Assembly (NCBI RefSeq): GCF_028623165.1
Contig: NZ_CP117768.1
Coordinates: 3,720,001-3,784,000 of the forward strand
Direction: 5' to 3'
Source of the DNA: Nostoc sp. UHCC 0926
GTDB taxonomy: Bacteria; Cyanobacteriota; Cyanobacteriia; Cyanobacteriales; Nostocaceae
DNA length: 64,000 bases
The notes below the pieces were generated by a model. It saw nothing but the letters and a program-made list of their open reading frames with translations, was not told where the DNA came from and searched no databases. This document shows, one piece after another, positions 35,311-44,337 of this stretch. How positions within the stretch are numbered: position 1 is the stretch's first letter; each line of letters begins with the position of its first letter. The position numbers were made by a program, and so were the translations under genes.

Positions 35311-37935
35311 ATGCGTTTATCTCCCGTATTGCTGGCAGCAGTAGCAATTGCAGTCCCTTTGGGCGGTTCATTGAGTGCAAATGCAGAAACCGCCAACAGT
35401 TCAAAACAGACAACAGAAGTTTTGACACTAGAAAAAAATCAGCAGCCAGAAAAGGATACTGGTCAGGGTAACTCTAGTAAAAGTCTAGTATCTCGACCTA
35501 ATCCCACAAGAGTTATAGAGGGGGAGCCTCTCCAATCCCGCATTGTCGCAATTTACCCTGCCAATCCAGCAGCGAGCGCGACATCAAAGGTAATAGTACC
35601 AACCTCCACAACGCCAACAACTGCACAAACCCCTCAAATTAATCCCAGCCCTACTCAACAGCCATCTCCCGCTCCAGACATTCCACCGCCAGAAATTCAA
35701 CAACCAACGCCTTCCTCAACTCCTGAAACCACTCCAGTCCCAGAAAATGTCAATCCACCGACAACGGAACCTTTATTACCCACAACTCCGGAACCATCAG
35801 CCACTCCAGACATTCCCCCCCCAGCTAGTCAACAAAGAACACCTGCCTCACGCCCAGGCGCTACTCCCAGTCCGCAGAATATTAACCCGCCGACAACTCC
35901 GGGAAATACTCAACCCAACACAGCCCCAGGCGCTACTCCCAGTCCACAGAATATTAACCCGCCGATAACTCCGGGAAATACTCAACCCAACACAGCCCCA
36001 GGCGCTACTCCCAGTCCACAGAATATTAACCCGCCGACAACTCCGGGAAATACTCAACCCAACACAGCCCCAGAAGCCAATGACCCCCGCGTACTGGTAT
36101 CAGAAGTAGTAATTAGATCACAGGCTGGGCAACTATCACCAGAATTAGAAGACCAAGTTTACAAAGTAATTCGTACCCAACCAGGACGAACGACAACCCG
36201 TAGCCAACTACAAGAAGATATTAACGCCATCTTTGGTACTGGCTTCTTCTCCAACGTCCAGGCAACGCCAGAAGATACCCCCTTGGGAGTGCGGGTCAGC
36301 TTTGTTGTGCAGCCTAACCCCGTCCTCAGCAAAGTAGAAGTGCAAGCCAATCCTGGCACTGGTGTTGCTTCTGTACTACCAGCTAATACTGTGGATGAAG
36401 TATTTCGGGAGCAGTATGGCAAAATCCTCAACTTGCGTGACTTGCAAGAAGGCATCAAGCAGTTAAACAAGCGATATCAAGACCAAGGTTACGTGCTAGC
36501 CAACGTGATTGGAGCGCCCCAAGTCTCTGAAAACGGAGTTGTTACGTTGCAAATAGCAGAAGGGGTAGTAGAGAATATTAGAGTCCGGTTCCGTAATAAA
36601 GATGGTCAGGAGACAGACGAGAAAGGACAACCGATTCGGGGACGCACACAGGATTACATCATTACACGAGAATTGGAGTTGAAGCCAGGACAAGTATTCA
36701 ATCGCAACACAGTGCAAAAAGACCTACAGCGCGTGTATGGAGTGGGACTGTTTGAGGATGTGAATGTGTCCCTTGACCCTGGTAGTGACCCCAGCAAGGT
36801 GGATGTAGTAGTGAATGTAGCTGAACGCAGCAGCGGTTCTATTGCAGCTGGGGCAGGGATTAGTTCTGCTAGCGGACTTTTTGGAACAGTAAGCTATCAA
36901 CAGCAAAATTTGAACGGTAGAAACCAAAAGCTGGGGGCAGAAGTACAGGTGGGAGAACGGGAACTGCTGTTTGACCTGCGGTTCACAGACCCCTGGATTG
37001 CGGGAGATCCCTACCGGACTTCTTACACAACAAATATTTTTCGCCGCAGTTCCATTTCATTGATTTTTGATGGCAAAGATGAAGATATTAGGACGTTTGA
37101 CCCAGATAATCCCACTAATACAAATTCTCAGGATCGCCCCCGCATTCTCCGTATAGGTGGTGGTGTCACCTTTACCCGTCCCCTGTCCTCCAATCCTTAC
37201 AAAACTTCCGTCTGGACTGCCTCAGCGGGTTTACAGTATCAACGAGTTTCTGCCCGTGATGCTGATGGCAATCTCAGAAAAACAGGAGCGGTATTTGATG
37301 ATGATAACGGTATCCGCACCAGTGATGAAATTCCACTGACTTTATCTAGCAGCGGTCAAGACGATTTACTACTGCTGCAACTGGGGGCACAGCGCGATCT
37401 CCGGAATAACCCCCTGCAACCCACCAGTGGATCTTATCTCCGCTTCGGGGTTGATCAGTCGGTCCCTGTGGGGTTAGGCAGCATTTTCCTCACCAGATTC
37501 CGGGGTAGCTACAGCCAATATTTACCCATCAAGCTGATTAGCCTCAGCAAAGGGGCACAAACCTTAGCATTTAATCTGCAAGCAGGAACCATCTTCGGTG
37601 ACTTGCCTCCCTACGAAGCTTTTACCCTTGGCGGTAGCAACTCCGTCCGGGGTTATGAAGAAGGAGCATTAGCTAGTGGACGCTCTTATGTGCAAGCATC
37701 AGTTGAGTATCGGTTCCCAGTTTTTTCAGTAGTCAGCGGCGCACTATTTTTTGATGTCGGCAGTGACTTGGGAACTAGTACTAGGGCAGCTGAAGTGTTG
37801 AACAAAAATGGTAGTGGCTTCGGCTATGGTCTTGGCGTTCGCGTCCAGTCTCCACTGGGGCCTATTCGGATTGACTATGGTATCAACGATGACGGTGATA
37901 GCCGAATTAATTTCGGTATTGGGGAAAGGTTTTAA
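35311..37935 (+). CDS. Omp85/BamA-family outer-membrane protein
   Basis: This 874-residue protein inserts beta-barrel proteins into the outer membrane. It has a signal peptide (MRLSPVLLAAVAIAVPLGGS), a proline-rich linker (about 90-255), POTRA domains (about 260-480, e.g. LVSEVVIRSQAG, NKRYQDQGYVLANV) and a C-terminal barrel with GGSNSVRGYEEGAL near 780 and a terminal FGIGERF. The linker contains three tandem copies of a 24-residue unit (35858-36073). The neighbours lpxC-fabZ-lpxA-lpxB make lipid A, so the cluster serves outer-membrane construction, as in other cyanobacteria. Confidence 0.93.
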   Translation: MRLSPVLLAAVAIAVPLGGSLSANAETANSSKQTTEVLTLEKNQQPEKDTGQGNSSKSLVSRPNPTRVIEGEPLQSRIVAIYPANPAASATSKVIVPTSTTPTTAQTPQINPSPTQQPSPAPDIPPPEIQQPTPSSTPETTPVPENVNPPTTEPLLPTTPEPSATPDIPPPASQQRTPASRPGATPSPQNINPPTTPGNTQPNTAPGATPSPQNINPPITPGNTQPNTAPGATPSPQNINPPTTPGNTQPNTAPEANDPRVLVSEVVIRSQAGQLSPELEDQVYKVIRTQPGRTTTRSQLQEDINAIFGTGFFSNVQATPEDTPLGVRVSFVVQPNPVLSKVEVQANPGTGVASVLPANTVDEVFREQYGKILNLRDLQEGIKQLNKRYQDQGYVLANVIGAPQVSENGVVTLQIAEGVVENIRVRFRNKDGQETDEKGQPIRGRTQDYIITRELELKPGQVFNRNTVQKDLQRVYGVGLFEDVNVSLDPGSDPSKVDVVVNVAERSSGSIAAGAGISSASGLFGTVSYQQQNLNGRNQKLGAEVQVGERELLFDLRFTDPWIAGDPYRTSYTTNIFRRSSISLIFDGKDEDIRTFDPDNPTNTNSQDRPRILRIGGGVTFTRPLSSNPYKTSVWTASAGLQYQRVSARDADGNLRKTGAVFDDDNGIRTSDEIPLTLSSSGQDDLLLLQLGAQRDLRNNPLQPTSGSYLRFGVDQSVPVGLGSIFLTRFRGSYSQYLPIKLISLSKGAQTLAFNLQAGTIFGDLPPYEAFTLGGSNSVRGYEEGALASGRSYVQASVEYRFPVFSVVSGALFFDVGSDLGTSTRAAEVLNKNGSGFGYGLGVRVQSPLGPIRIDYGINDDGDSRINFGIGERF
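35858..36073 (+). repeat. Three 72-bp tandem repeats in the Omp85 linker
   Basis: Each unit encodes 24 residues beginning GATPSPQNINPPTTPGNTQP. The copies differ at only a few bases, so they arose recently. They lengthen a proline-rich, probably periplasmic linker between the signal peptide and the first POTRA domain. Confidence 0.95.
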
Positions 37936-38167
37936 CCAGTTAGGAGTTAGAAGGGACGCAAAACCTTGCGCCCGTACAGGAGTTATGAGTTTTAATTCCT
38001 CACTCCTCACTCTTAACTCATAACTTTTTTGGATTAGCTTGCTAATTTTCACATTTACCTCAATACTGTTCCGATAAAGGGATTAATCACATTTTTTGGG
38101 GAATATCAGGGATTTTACCAAAACAGACGATGAACAATACTAAAAGAAATATATTGACTTTTCGGCT
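37936..38167. repeat. Spacer with dispersed repeats
   Basis: AGTTAGGAGTTAGAAGGG at the left and ACTCATAACT at the right frame a MITE-core-like segment, GGGACGCAAAACCTTGCGCC (37953-37972). Similar TTAGGAGTTATGAGTT repeats occur at 40771-40826 and 33280-33300. They may also form transcriptional hairpins. Confidence 0.55.
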
Positions 38168-39016
38168 ATGCAACAGCACACTCTAGCCGCCCAAATCATC
38201 CAAACAGGGGTGGGACTGCATAGCGGTGTGAGTACCCAGGTGCGGATACTACCAGCTGAGGCAGGAAGTGGACGCTACTTTGTGCGAGTGGATTTACTAG
38301 ATTTGCCGATCATTCCAGCCCAAGTTGCGGCAGTTAGTCACACTGTTCTCTCAACTCAGTTGGGCAAGGGTGAGGTATATGTTCGCACGGTAGAGCATTT
38401 ATTGGCAGCACTTTCGGGTATGGGTGTGGATAATGCCCGCATTGAAATTGATGGCCCAGAAGTTCCACTTTTGGATGGTTCAGCAAGTGTGTGGACAGCC
38501 AACATTGCCCAAGTTGGCTTAGTATCACAACCCGTTAACAACCAAGTTCCCTTGGCTGTTACAGAACCAATATGGGTCTATCAAGGGGATGCCTTTGTAT
38601 GTGCCCTCCCAGCACCAGAAACCCGCTTTAGTTACGGTATTGATTTTGACCTGCCTGCCATTGGTAATCAATGGCATAGTTGGTCACTAAGTGCTGAACT
38701 AGGAAAAGCTTCTGCTAGCTTTGCTGCGGAAATTGCTCCTGCCCGTACTTTTGGGTTACTGCATCAAATTGAACACTTACAAAAAACAGGGTTAATTAAA
38801 GGTGGCAGTTTGGATAATGCACTTGTTTGTGGATCAGAAGGCTGGCTAAATCCACCATTAAGATTTGCAAATGAGCCAGTCCGTCATAAAATTTTGGATT
38901 TAGTAGGAGATTTAAGTTTACTAGGAACTTTTCCTAGTGCTCATTTCTTAGCGTATAAAGCCAGTCATAATTTACACATTCAACTGGCTCAAAGAATTTT
39001 AGATTTGGGATTTTAG
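38168..39016 (+). CDS. lpxC: UDP-3-O-acyl-N-acetylglucosamine deacetylase
   Basis: LpxC performs the first committed step of lipid A synthesis, a zinc-dependent deacetylation in the cytoplasm. The 282-residue protein has the start [18 protein letters not shown], the zinc ligand helix [31 protein letters not shown] and the C-terminal [19 protein letters not shown] with the second zinc His and Asp. The length is slightly shorter than in enterobacteria, as usual for cyanobacteria. The order lpxC-fabZ-lpxA-lpxB is intact here. Confidence 0.96.
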   Translation: MQQHTLAAQIIQTGVGLHSGVSTQVRILPAEAGSGRYFVRVDLLDLPIIPAQVAAVSHTVLSTQLGKGEVYVRTVEHLLAALSGMGVDNARIEIDGPEVPLLDGSASVWTANIAQVGLVSQPVNNQVPLAVTEPIWVYQGDAFVCALPAPETRFSYGIDFDLPAIGNQWHSWSLSAELGKASASFAAEIAPARTFGLLHQIEHLQKTGLIKGGSLDNALVCGSEGWLNPPLRFANEPVRHKILDLVGDLSLLGTFPSAHFLAYKASHNLHIQLAQRILDLGF

Positions 39017-39114
39017 ATTTTAGATTAAAACTAAAGCCTAAAATCTAGGATTATTAAGCTTTGGATATACGCCTGCCTACTCAACTTTCAGATCAAAAAT
39101 CAACTACACGGCCA

Positions 39115-39639
39115 ATGTCAATCCTCACTGAAGTGAATACCATCGATACAACTACATCTACCGAACCACAGGCTATAAATGAGACTACAATCAGTTCTGA
39201 GATTAAAACAAGTTTTACATCTGAAGAAATTCAGAAATTGCTACCCCACCGCTACCCATTTTTACTTGTAGACAAAATAATTGACTACGTTCCAGGTAAA
39301 AAAGCTGTTGGGGTTAAAAATGTCACTATCAATGAACCCCATTTTCAAGGACATTTCCCTGGGCGTCCACTGATGCCAGGGGTGCTAATTGTCGAAGCAA
39401 TGGCACAAGTCGGGGGCATTGTCCTGACTCAAATGTCTCCGGAAGAAGACGGACTGTTCGTCTTCGCTGGTATCGATAAAGTCCGCTTTCGCCGCCAGAT
39501 CGTACCGGGGGATCAACTAGTAATGACGTTGGAACTGTTATGGGTAAAACAACGTCGTTTCGGTAAGATGCAAGGTCGTGCCGAAGTTGACGGTCAACTT
39601 GCTTGTGAAGGGGAATTAATGTTTTCTCTAGTTAACTAA
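39115..39639 (+). CDS. fabZ: 3-hydroxyacyl-[acyl-carrier-protein] dehydratase
   Basis: FabZ dehydrates beta-hydroxyacyl-ACP in fatty acid synthesis and shares its substrate with LpxA. From the ATG at 39115 the protein has 174 residues; a TTG at 39061 would add 18 and is less likely. The first 35 residues are Thr/Ser-rich and non-conserved, followed by the hot-dog domain: [17 protein letters not shown], the catalytic His in [20 protein letters not shown] with its Glu, and [11 protein letters not shown]. Its place between lpxC and lpxA is the usual one. Confidence 0.96.
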   Translation: MSILTEVNTIDTTTSTEPQAINETTISSEIKTSFTSEEIQKLLPHRYPFLLVDKIIDYVPGKKAVGVKNVTINEPHFQGHFPGRPLMPGVLIVEAMAQVGGIVLTQMSPEEDGLFVFAGIDKVRFRRQIVPGDQLVMTLELLWVKQRRFGKMQGRAEVDGQLACEGELMFSLVN

Positions 39640-39945
39640 AAGTTTGCTTTCGTGGTATGGGCATAGCCGTGAAGTGCCCTTACTGAATCCTGAAAAAGGA
39701 TAACAGTTAAAAAAATCCACAACAGCATCTGATAATTTCTTGATTTTCGACGCCCTCTCTACGAGACGCACTCACAAACACACTTAACTTGCTTTGCCCG
39801 ACACTTTCGTTCACTGAAATACTTCACGCTCTACCAGTCACCTCGATGGGACGGCAGTCGGTACAACTCTCTTAACCAGAGTAAGACGCTGCCTGAGAAA
39901 CCCCATCTGGCGCTGGCTTATCAAGACAGTTCTGGAGATTCACCC
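39640..39945. other. fabZ-lpxA spacer
   Basis: About 306 bp without a recognised gene. No clear terminator was seen, so lpxA may be read from the upstream promoter. Confidence 0.45.
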
Positions 39946-40764
39946 TTGAAAACGCTAATTCATCCAACTGCTGTAATTCATCCTAAATCGGAACTCCACC
40001 ATACAGTGCAAGTCGGTGCCTATGCTGTGATTGGAGCGCATGTCAAAGTGGGCCCTGAAACAATAATCGGCGCTCATGCTGTGCTAGAGGGGCCTTGTGA
40101 AATTGGGGCGCAAAATCAGATTTTTACAGGTGCAGCCATCGGCATGGAACCCCAGGATCTCAAGTTTGTAGGAGAACCAACCTGGGTCAAAATTGGTGAT
40201 AACAACTTAATTCGTGAGTACGTTACTATTAACCGCGCTACTGGTGCTGGTGAAGCGACGGTAATAGGTGATGGGAACCTGCTGATGGCTTATGTCCATG
40301 TGGCTCATAACTGCGTGATTGAAGACCAGGTAGTGATTGCTAACTCTGTGGCGTTGGCAGGTCATGTCCATATAGAGTCACGCGCTAGACTGAGTGGGGT
40401 TTTAGGTGTCCATCAATTTGTGCATATTGGTAGACAGGCAATGGTGGGAGGCATGGCACGAATTGACCGGGATGTGGCCCCATATATGCTAGTTGAGGGA
40501 AATCCGGCGCGGGTACGAACCCTCAACCTTGTGGGACTTAAACGGTCTGGTATGGACTCAGCAGATTTGCAAATGCTGAAAAAAGCCTTCCGCATTCTCT
40601 ACCGTTCTGATTTGTCCTTTAAGGATGCCTTGGAACAACTGGAACTGTTAGGGGATAGCGAAGAATTGCAGCATCTGCGCCGCTTCCTGCTACTTTCTCA
40701 GATGCCAGGAAGGCGTGGCTTGATTCCCGGTAAGGGGAAAAAAGGCGTGAGTGATGAATCGTAA
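39946..40764 (+). CDS. lpxA: UDP-N-acetylglucosamine acyltransferase
   Basis: LpxA transfers a 3-hydroxyacyl chain from ACP to UDP-GlcNAc. The 272-residue protein is a left-handed beta helix: hexapeptide repeats begin KTLIHPTAVIHPKSELHHTV; AYVHVAHNCVIEDQVVIANS contains the catalytic His region, and GVHQFVHIGRQAMVGGMARI follows. The C-terminal helices include LNLVGLKRSGM. The start is TTG at 39946: no ATG fits the family's N-terminus. lpxB follows after 95 bp that carry a TTAGGAGTTATGAGTT-type repeat. Confidence 0.96.
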   Translation: MKTLIHPTAVIHPKSELHHTVQVGAYAVIGAHVKVGPETIIGAHAVLEGPCEIGAQNQIFTGAAIGMEPQDLKFVGEPTWVKIGDNNLIREYVTINRATGAGEATVIGDGNLLMAYVHVAHNCVIEDQVVIANSVALAGHVHIESRARLSGVLGVHQFVHIGRQAMVGGMARIDRDVAPYMLVEGNPARVRTLNLVGLKRSGMDSADLQMLKKAFRILYRSDLSFKDALEQLELLGDSEELQHLRRFLLLSQMPGRRGLIPGKGKKGVSDES

Positions 40765-40859
40765 ATTTTAAGTTAGGAGTTATGAGTTGATGAATTAAAT
40801 TTTTAACTCCTAACTCCTAACTACTCACTTTTAAGTTTTTACTAATTACCAATTATCAA
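40765..40859. repeat. Inverted dispersed repeat between lpxA and lpxB
   Basis: AAGTTAGGAGTTATGAGTT and TAACTCCTAACTCCTAACT form a stem of about 12 bp. The same unit occurs near 37940 and 38000. Confidence 0.6.
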
Positions 40860-42023
40860 ATGCGGATATTTATCAGCACTGGCGAAGTATCTGGCGATTT
40901 ACAAGGGTCGCTGCTAATTACAGCGCTGAAGCGTCAGGCTGTGGCGATTGGGTTGGAATTAGAGATTGTGGCGTTGGGTGGCGAAAAAATGGTGGAGGCT
41001 GGGGCAATTCTGCTGGGCAATACCAGTAGTATTGGCTCAATGGGCATTTTAGAAGGGCTGCCTTATGTTTTACCGACTCTCCAGGTGCAACGAGCGGCGA
41101 TCGCTTCCCTAAGGCAAGATCCACCTGACTTGGTGGTGCTGATCGATTACATGAGTCCGAATATAAAAATTGGGACTTACATGAAACAGCATCTGCCAGA
41201 TGTGCCTGTGGTATATTACATCGCTCCCCAAGAGTGGGCTTGGTCAGTCAATTTTCGTAGGACTAACAGGATTGTTGGCTTTACAGACAAGCTGTTGGCA
41301 ATCTTCCCCCAAGAAGCCCGTTACTTTCGGGAGAAAGGGGCAAAAGTTATTTGGGTAGGGCATCCTTTGGTTGACGGAATGCAAGACGCTCCCAGTCGCC
41401 AAGCAGCTCGTACAACATTGGGGATTGCACCAGAACAGATTGCGATCGCACTCCTCCCCGCCTCTCGCCACCAAGAACTAAAATATCTTTTACCAATTAT
41501 TTTTCAAGCCGCCCAAACTCTTCAAGCTAAATTACCTGAAGTTCATTTTTGGATTCCCCTATCTTTGGAAGTGTATAGACAGCCAATTGAGGAGGCTATT
41601 GAGCGTTACGGTTTGCAGGCTACAGTTGTATTAGGGCAACAAAAGGAAGTTTTTGCTGCTGCTGATTTAGCTATTAGTAAATCTGGTACTGTCAACCTAG
41701 AACTAGCTCTGTTAAATGTGCCGCAAGTTGTAGTTTACCGCCTTAGTTCCCTAACTGCTTGGATAGCTCGTAACATTCTCAAAGGTTCGATAACCTTTGC
41801 ATCACCACCCAATTTAGTAGTGATGAAGCCGATTGTGCCAGAATTTTTACAAGAGCAAGCCACACCAGAGAATATTATCCAAGCAGCAATGGAACTGCTA
41901 CTCAATCCCAGTCGCAGACAGCAAACTTTGCTAGATTATGAAGAAATGCGGCAAAGTTTAGGAAAAATTGGGGTGTGCGATCGCGCTGCTCAAGAAATTT
42001 TGCAAATGCGACCAAATTTGTAA
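40860..42023 (+). CDS. lpxB: Lipid-A-disaccharide synthase
   Basis: LpxB condenses UDP-2,3-diacylglucosamine with lipid X to make the lipid A disaccharide at the inner membrane. The 387-residue protein has the GT19 signatures MRIFISTGEVSGDLQGSLLI, VVLIDYMSPNIKIGTYMKQH, VYYIAPQEWAW, FPQEARYFREKG, WVGHPLVDGM and the C-terminal donor site KSGTVNLELALLNVPQVVVY. It is the last gene of the cluster. No lpxD or lpxK is present in the window. Confidence 0.96.
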   Translation: MRIFISTGEVSGDLQGSLLITALKRQAVAIGLELEIVALGGEKMVEAGAILLGNTSSIGSMGILEGLPYVLPTLQVQRAAIASLRQDPPDLVVLIDYMSPNIKIGTYMKQHLPDVPVVYYIAPQEWAWSVNFRRTNRIVGFTDKLLAIFPQEARYFREKGAKVIWVGHPLVDGMQDAPSRQAARTTLGIAPEQIAIALLPASRHQELKYLLPIIFQAAQTLQAKLPEVHFWIPLSLEVYRQPIEEAIERYGLQATVVLGQQKEVFAAADLAISKSGTVNLELALLNVPQVVVYRLSSLTAWIARNILKGSITFASPPNLVVMKPIVPEFLQEQATPENIIQAAMELLLNPSRRQQTLLDYEEMRQSLGKIGVCDRAAQEILQMRPNL

Positions 42024-42142
42024 TTTGTAATTCAAAATAGAGAATCAATCAATTTATTTATGAATAAAATAAGTGTGAAGCACGTATTTTTGTCGAAACC
42101 CGCATTTATCCGTGGGGAAATTAGGAATTATATTGAGGTGTC

Positions 42143-43408
42143 ATGGCTTATGAGATGAAAAAACAAAGAGCGATCGCAGTTGATTTGTTCGCTGGCGCGG
42201 GCGGTATGACTCTTGGCTTTGAGCAAGCTGGCTTTGATGTGCTGGCGTCCGTGGAAATCGACCCGATCCACTGTGCAACACATGAGTTTAACTTCCCTTT
42301 TTGCTCAGTTTTATGTAAAAGTGTTGAACAGACAACCGGGAAAGAAATTAGGAATCGGTCTGAGATTGGCGATCGTGAAATTGATGTGGTAATTTGTGGC
42401 TCACCATGTCAAGGATTTTCCCTAATTGGTAAACGGGCTGTTGATGATCCACGAAACTCTTTGGTGTTTCACTTTCATCGACTGGTTTTGGAGCTAAAAC
42501 CAAAATTTTTTGTGATGGAAAATGTGCGGGGGATCACAGTTGGCAAACATAAACAAATCCTCCAAACCTTAATTAGCGAGTTTAAAATTTACGGCTATAA
42601 GGTAGAAGAAAATTACCAAATTCTCAACGCTGCACATTACGGAGTACCACAGTCCCGTGAGAGATTATTTCTCATAGGCGCAAGGGAAGATCTAGAGTTA
42701 CCGAAATATCCTCAACCGATTACTAAACAAGCATTACCAAATAATTTAAATTCTAAAAAAATATCTGACATTCCATTGAGTCCTACAGTATGGGATGCAA
42801 TTGAAGATTTACCTGAAATAGAAAAATATCCTGAGTTACTAACGAGAAATTGGGTAACAGCAGAATACGGAAAGCCTAGTAACTACGCTCGGATACTTCG
42901 CGGTATCAAATGTCTAAACGATGATTATTCTTACAAACGCGAATATGATTTGCGAATACTTTCTTCAAGTTTAAGAACAAAACATTCAGCAGAAACTATT
43001 CAACGTTTTCAGGAGACTCAACAAGGCGAGAGAGAAAAAATTAGTCGTTTTTATAAGCTGCACCCGGCTGGTGTCTGCAATACTTTAAGAGCCGGAACAG
43101 ACAAGTACAAGGGTTCTTTCACATCTCCTAGACCGATTCATCCATTTACGCCCCGTTGTATCACAGTCAGAGAAGCAGCAAGATTGCATTCTTACCCCGA
43201 TTGGTTTAGATTTCATGTAACCAAATGGCACGGATTTCGGCAAGTCGGTAACTCTGTACCACCCCTACTAGCAAAGGCTGTGGCGTCAGAAATTATTCGC
43301 AGTTTGAATATTTCGCCTTTTAAGCCGAGTTTGCGATCCAAATTGGGAGAGGAGAAGTTACTACAATTTAATATGTCCCAAGCGGTACAATATTATCAGT
43401 GTGACTGA
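42143..43408 (+). CDS. Solitary DNA (cytosine-5)-methyltransferase
   Basis: The 421-residue protein has all core motifs of m5C methyltransferases: I DLFAGAGGMTLGFEQAGF near 13-30, IV GSPCQGFSLIGKR near 90 with the catalytic Cys, VI FVMENVRG, VIII QSRERLFLIGA, and X RQVGNSVPPLLAKAVA. A target recognition region of about 150 residues lies between VIII and X. No restriction endonuclease gene is adjacent. Resemblance in length and N-terminus to the Synechocystis enzyme that methylates CGATCG, the centre of HIP1, is a memory-based impression. The target is otherwise not deducible. Confidence 0.93.
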   Translation: MAYEMKKQRAIAVDLFAGAGGMTLGFEQAGFDVLASVEIDPIHCATHEFNFPFCSVLCKSVEQTTGKEIRNRSEIGDREIDVVICGSPCQGFSLIGKRAVDDPRNSLVFHFHRLVLELKPKFFVMENVRGITVGKHKQILQTLISEFKIYGYKVEENYQILNAAHYGVPQSRERLFLIGAREDLELPKYPQPITKQALPNNLNSKKISDIPLSPTVWDAIEDLPEIEKYPELLTRNWVTAEYGKPSNYARILRGIKCLNDDYSYKREYDLRILSSSLRTKHSAETIQRFQETQQGEREKISRFYKLHPAGVCNTLRAGTDKYKGSFTSPRPIHPFTPRCITVREAARLHSYPDWFRFHVTKWHGFRQVGNSVPPLLAKAVASEIIRSLNISPFKPSLRSKLGEEKLLQFNMSQAVQYYQCD

Positions 43409-43812
43409 GCAGAATACACTATGTAATATGTGCAAGGTTGGGCTAAGTCCAGGCACGGAAGAATTGTACTATCTTCCCAAATATTAGCAGTGCGTTGAGC
43501 GATCACTATCAATTCCTCCTTTTTAAGAGGCACAAAAACCTGCGCTATCTTGACATTATTCTCTAATTGTGCAACAGTCTCTGCCGCAGCATCACCTTCT
43601 TTTCCTTCCCAGGATAGCGGCGTTTGTCCTACTCCTCCTAACCCGAAGATAGGCAATTTTACTTCCGTGCGTCCCAGTAGCCGTTCTGGCATAGTTGCTG
43701 GCGGTGTTGCGGTGTTGGTAGTATTTTGTTGTAAAGCATTAGTTACCACAATACCTCCTGTCACAGCAATACTGGTAATTAGGAAATTACGCCGCGTTTT
43801 TCCTTCTGTCAT
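43396..43812 (-). pseudogene. Aldo/keto reductase with a large internal deletion
   Basis: The first 75 residues carry a twin-arginine signal (TRRNFLITSIAVTGGIVVTN) and the start of an aldo/keto reductase, MPERLLGRTEVKLPIFGLGG. At about residue 77 (nucleotide 43581) the text jumps to ETVAQLENNVKIAQVFVPLK and QRTANIWEDST, which belong to the family's C-terminus. About 220 residues, including the catalytic Tyr and Lys, are missing, yet the frame is preserved. It overlaps the methyltransferase 3' end by 13 bp. Confidence 0.7.
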
Positions 43813-43977
43813 GATTGGCTTCGGGGGCGAAATTACTTTTATTCTAATATCTTAGCTAGGGAGAATTAATCTGAGAAAGCAAAATTACTGATAGATTAGG
43901 AACACTCCGAAAGTGCTAATCATTAGTTAAAAAAGTAGAGCATTGAGTCAATAGTGCTGTTGCTGCATGAATAGCAT

Positions 43978-44211
43978 TTAGAATTCCCATGCATCTCGTT
44001 CTTGGCGAATAAACTTATCTACTTCTTCCGGTGTGGCAAAGCTGCCTCTAGCAGATTCGATAAAGCTAGTTAGAGGCTTTTCAGAATGCTCTGGGGATGA
44101 CTCCGGAAGTACTATTACCTCGACAGTTGCACCTGCTGGAAGTTCTGGAGAACAGATTTCTACTACACCACCAGGTTTGACGATCGCCTTTTGCCTGAGT
44201 CCATTAAACAT
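43978..44211 (-). CDS. Orphan antitoxin-like protein (type II)
   Basis: The 77-residue product has an N-terminal strand pair IVKPGGVVEICSPELPAGAT, then VEVIVLPE, and a C-terminal SARGSFATPEEVDKFIRQER, the layout of small cyanobacterial antitoxins paired with PIN-type (VapC) toxins. No toxin gene follows: the 120 bp downstream to the reductase remnant are non-coding. It is either an orphan or regulates a partner elsewhere. Confidence 0.7.
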   Translation of the reverse strand: MFNGLRQKAIVKPGGVVEICSPELPAGATVEVIVLPESSPEHSEKPLTSFIESARGSFATPEEVDKFIRQERDAWEF

Positions 44212-44337
44212 GATAATTTATCCTTATGAGTGTCGCAATATCGCATTTCATCAGGATAGGTGAAAAGAAGAGTGATGTCTACGACGGGCTATGCCTACGC
44301 ACTCATTTTTCTAGTTTAGCTTTGAGGGGCGATCGCA

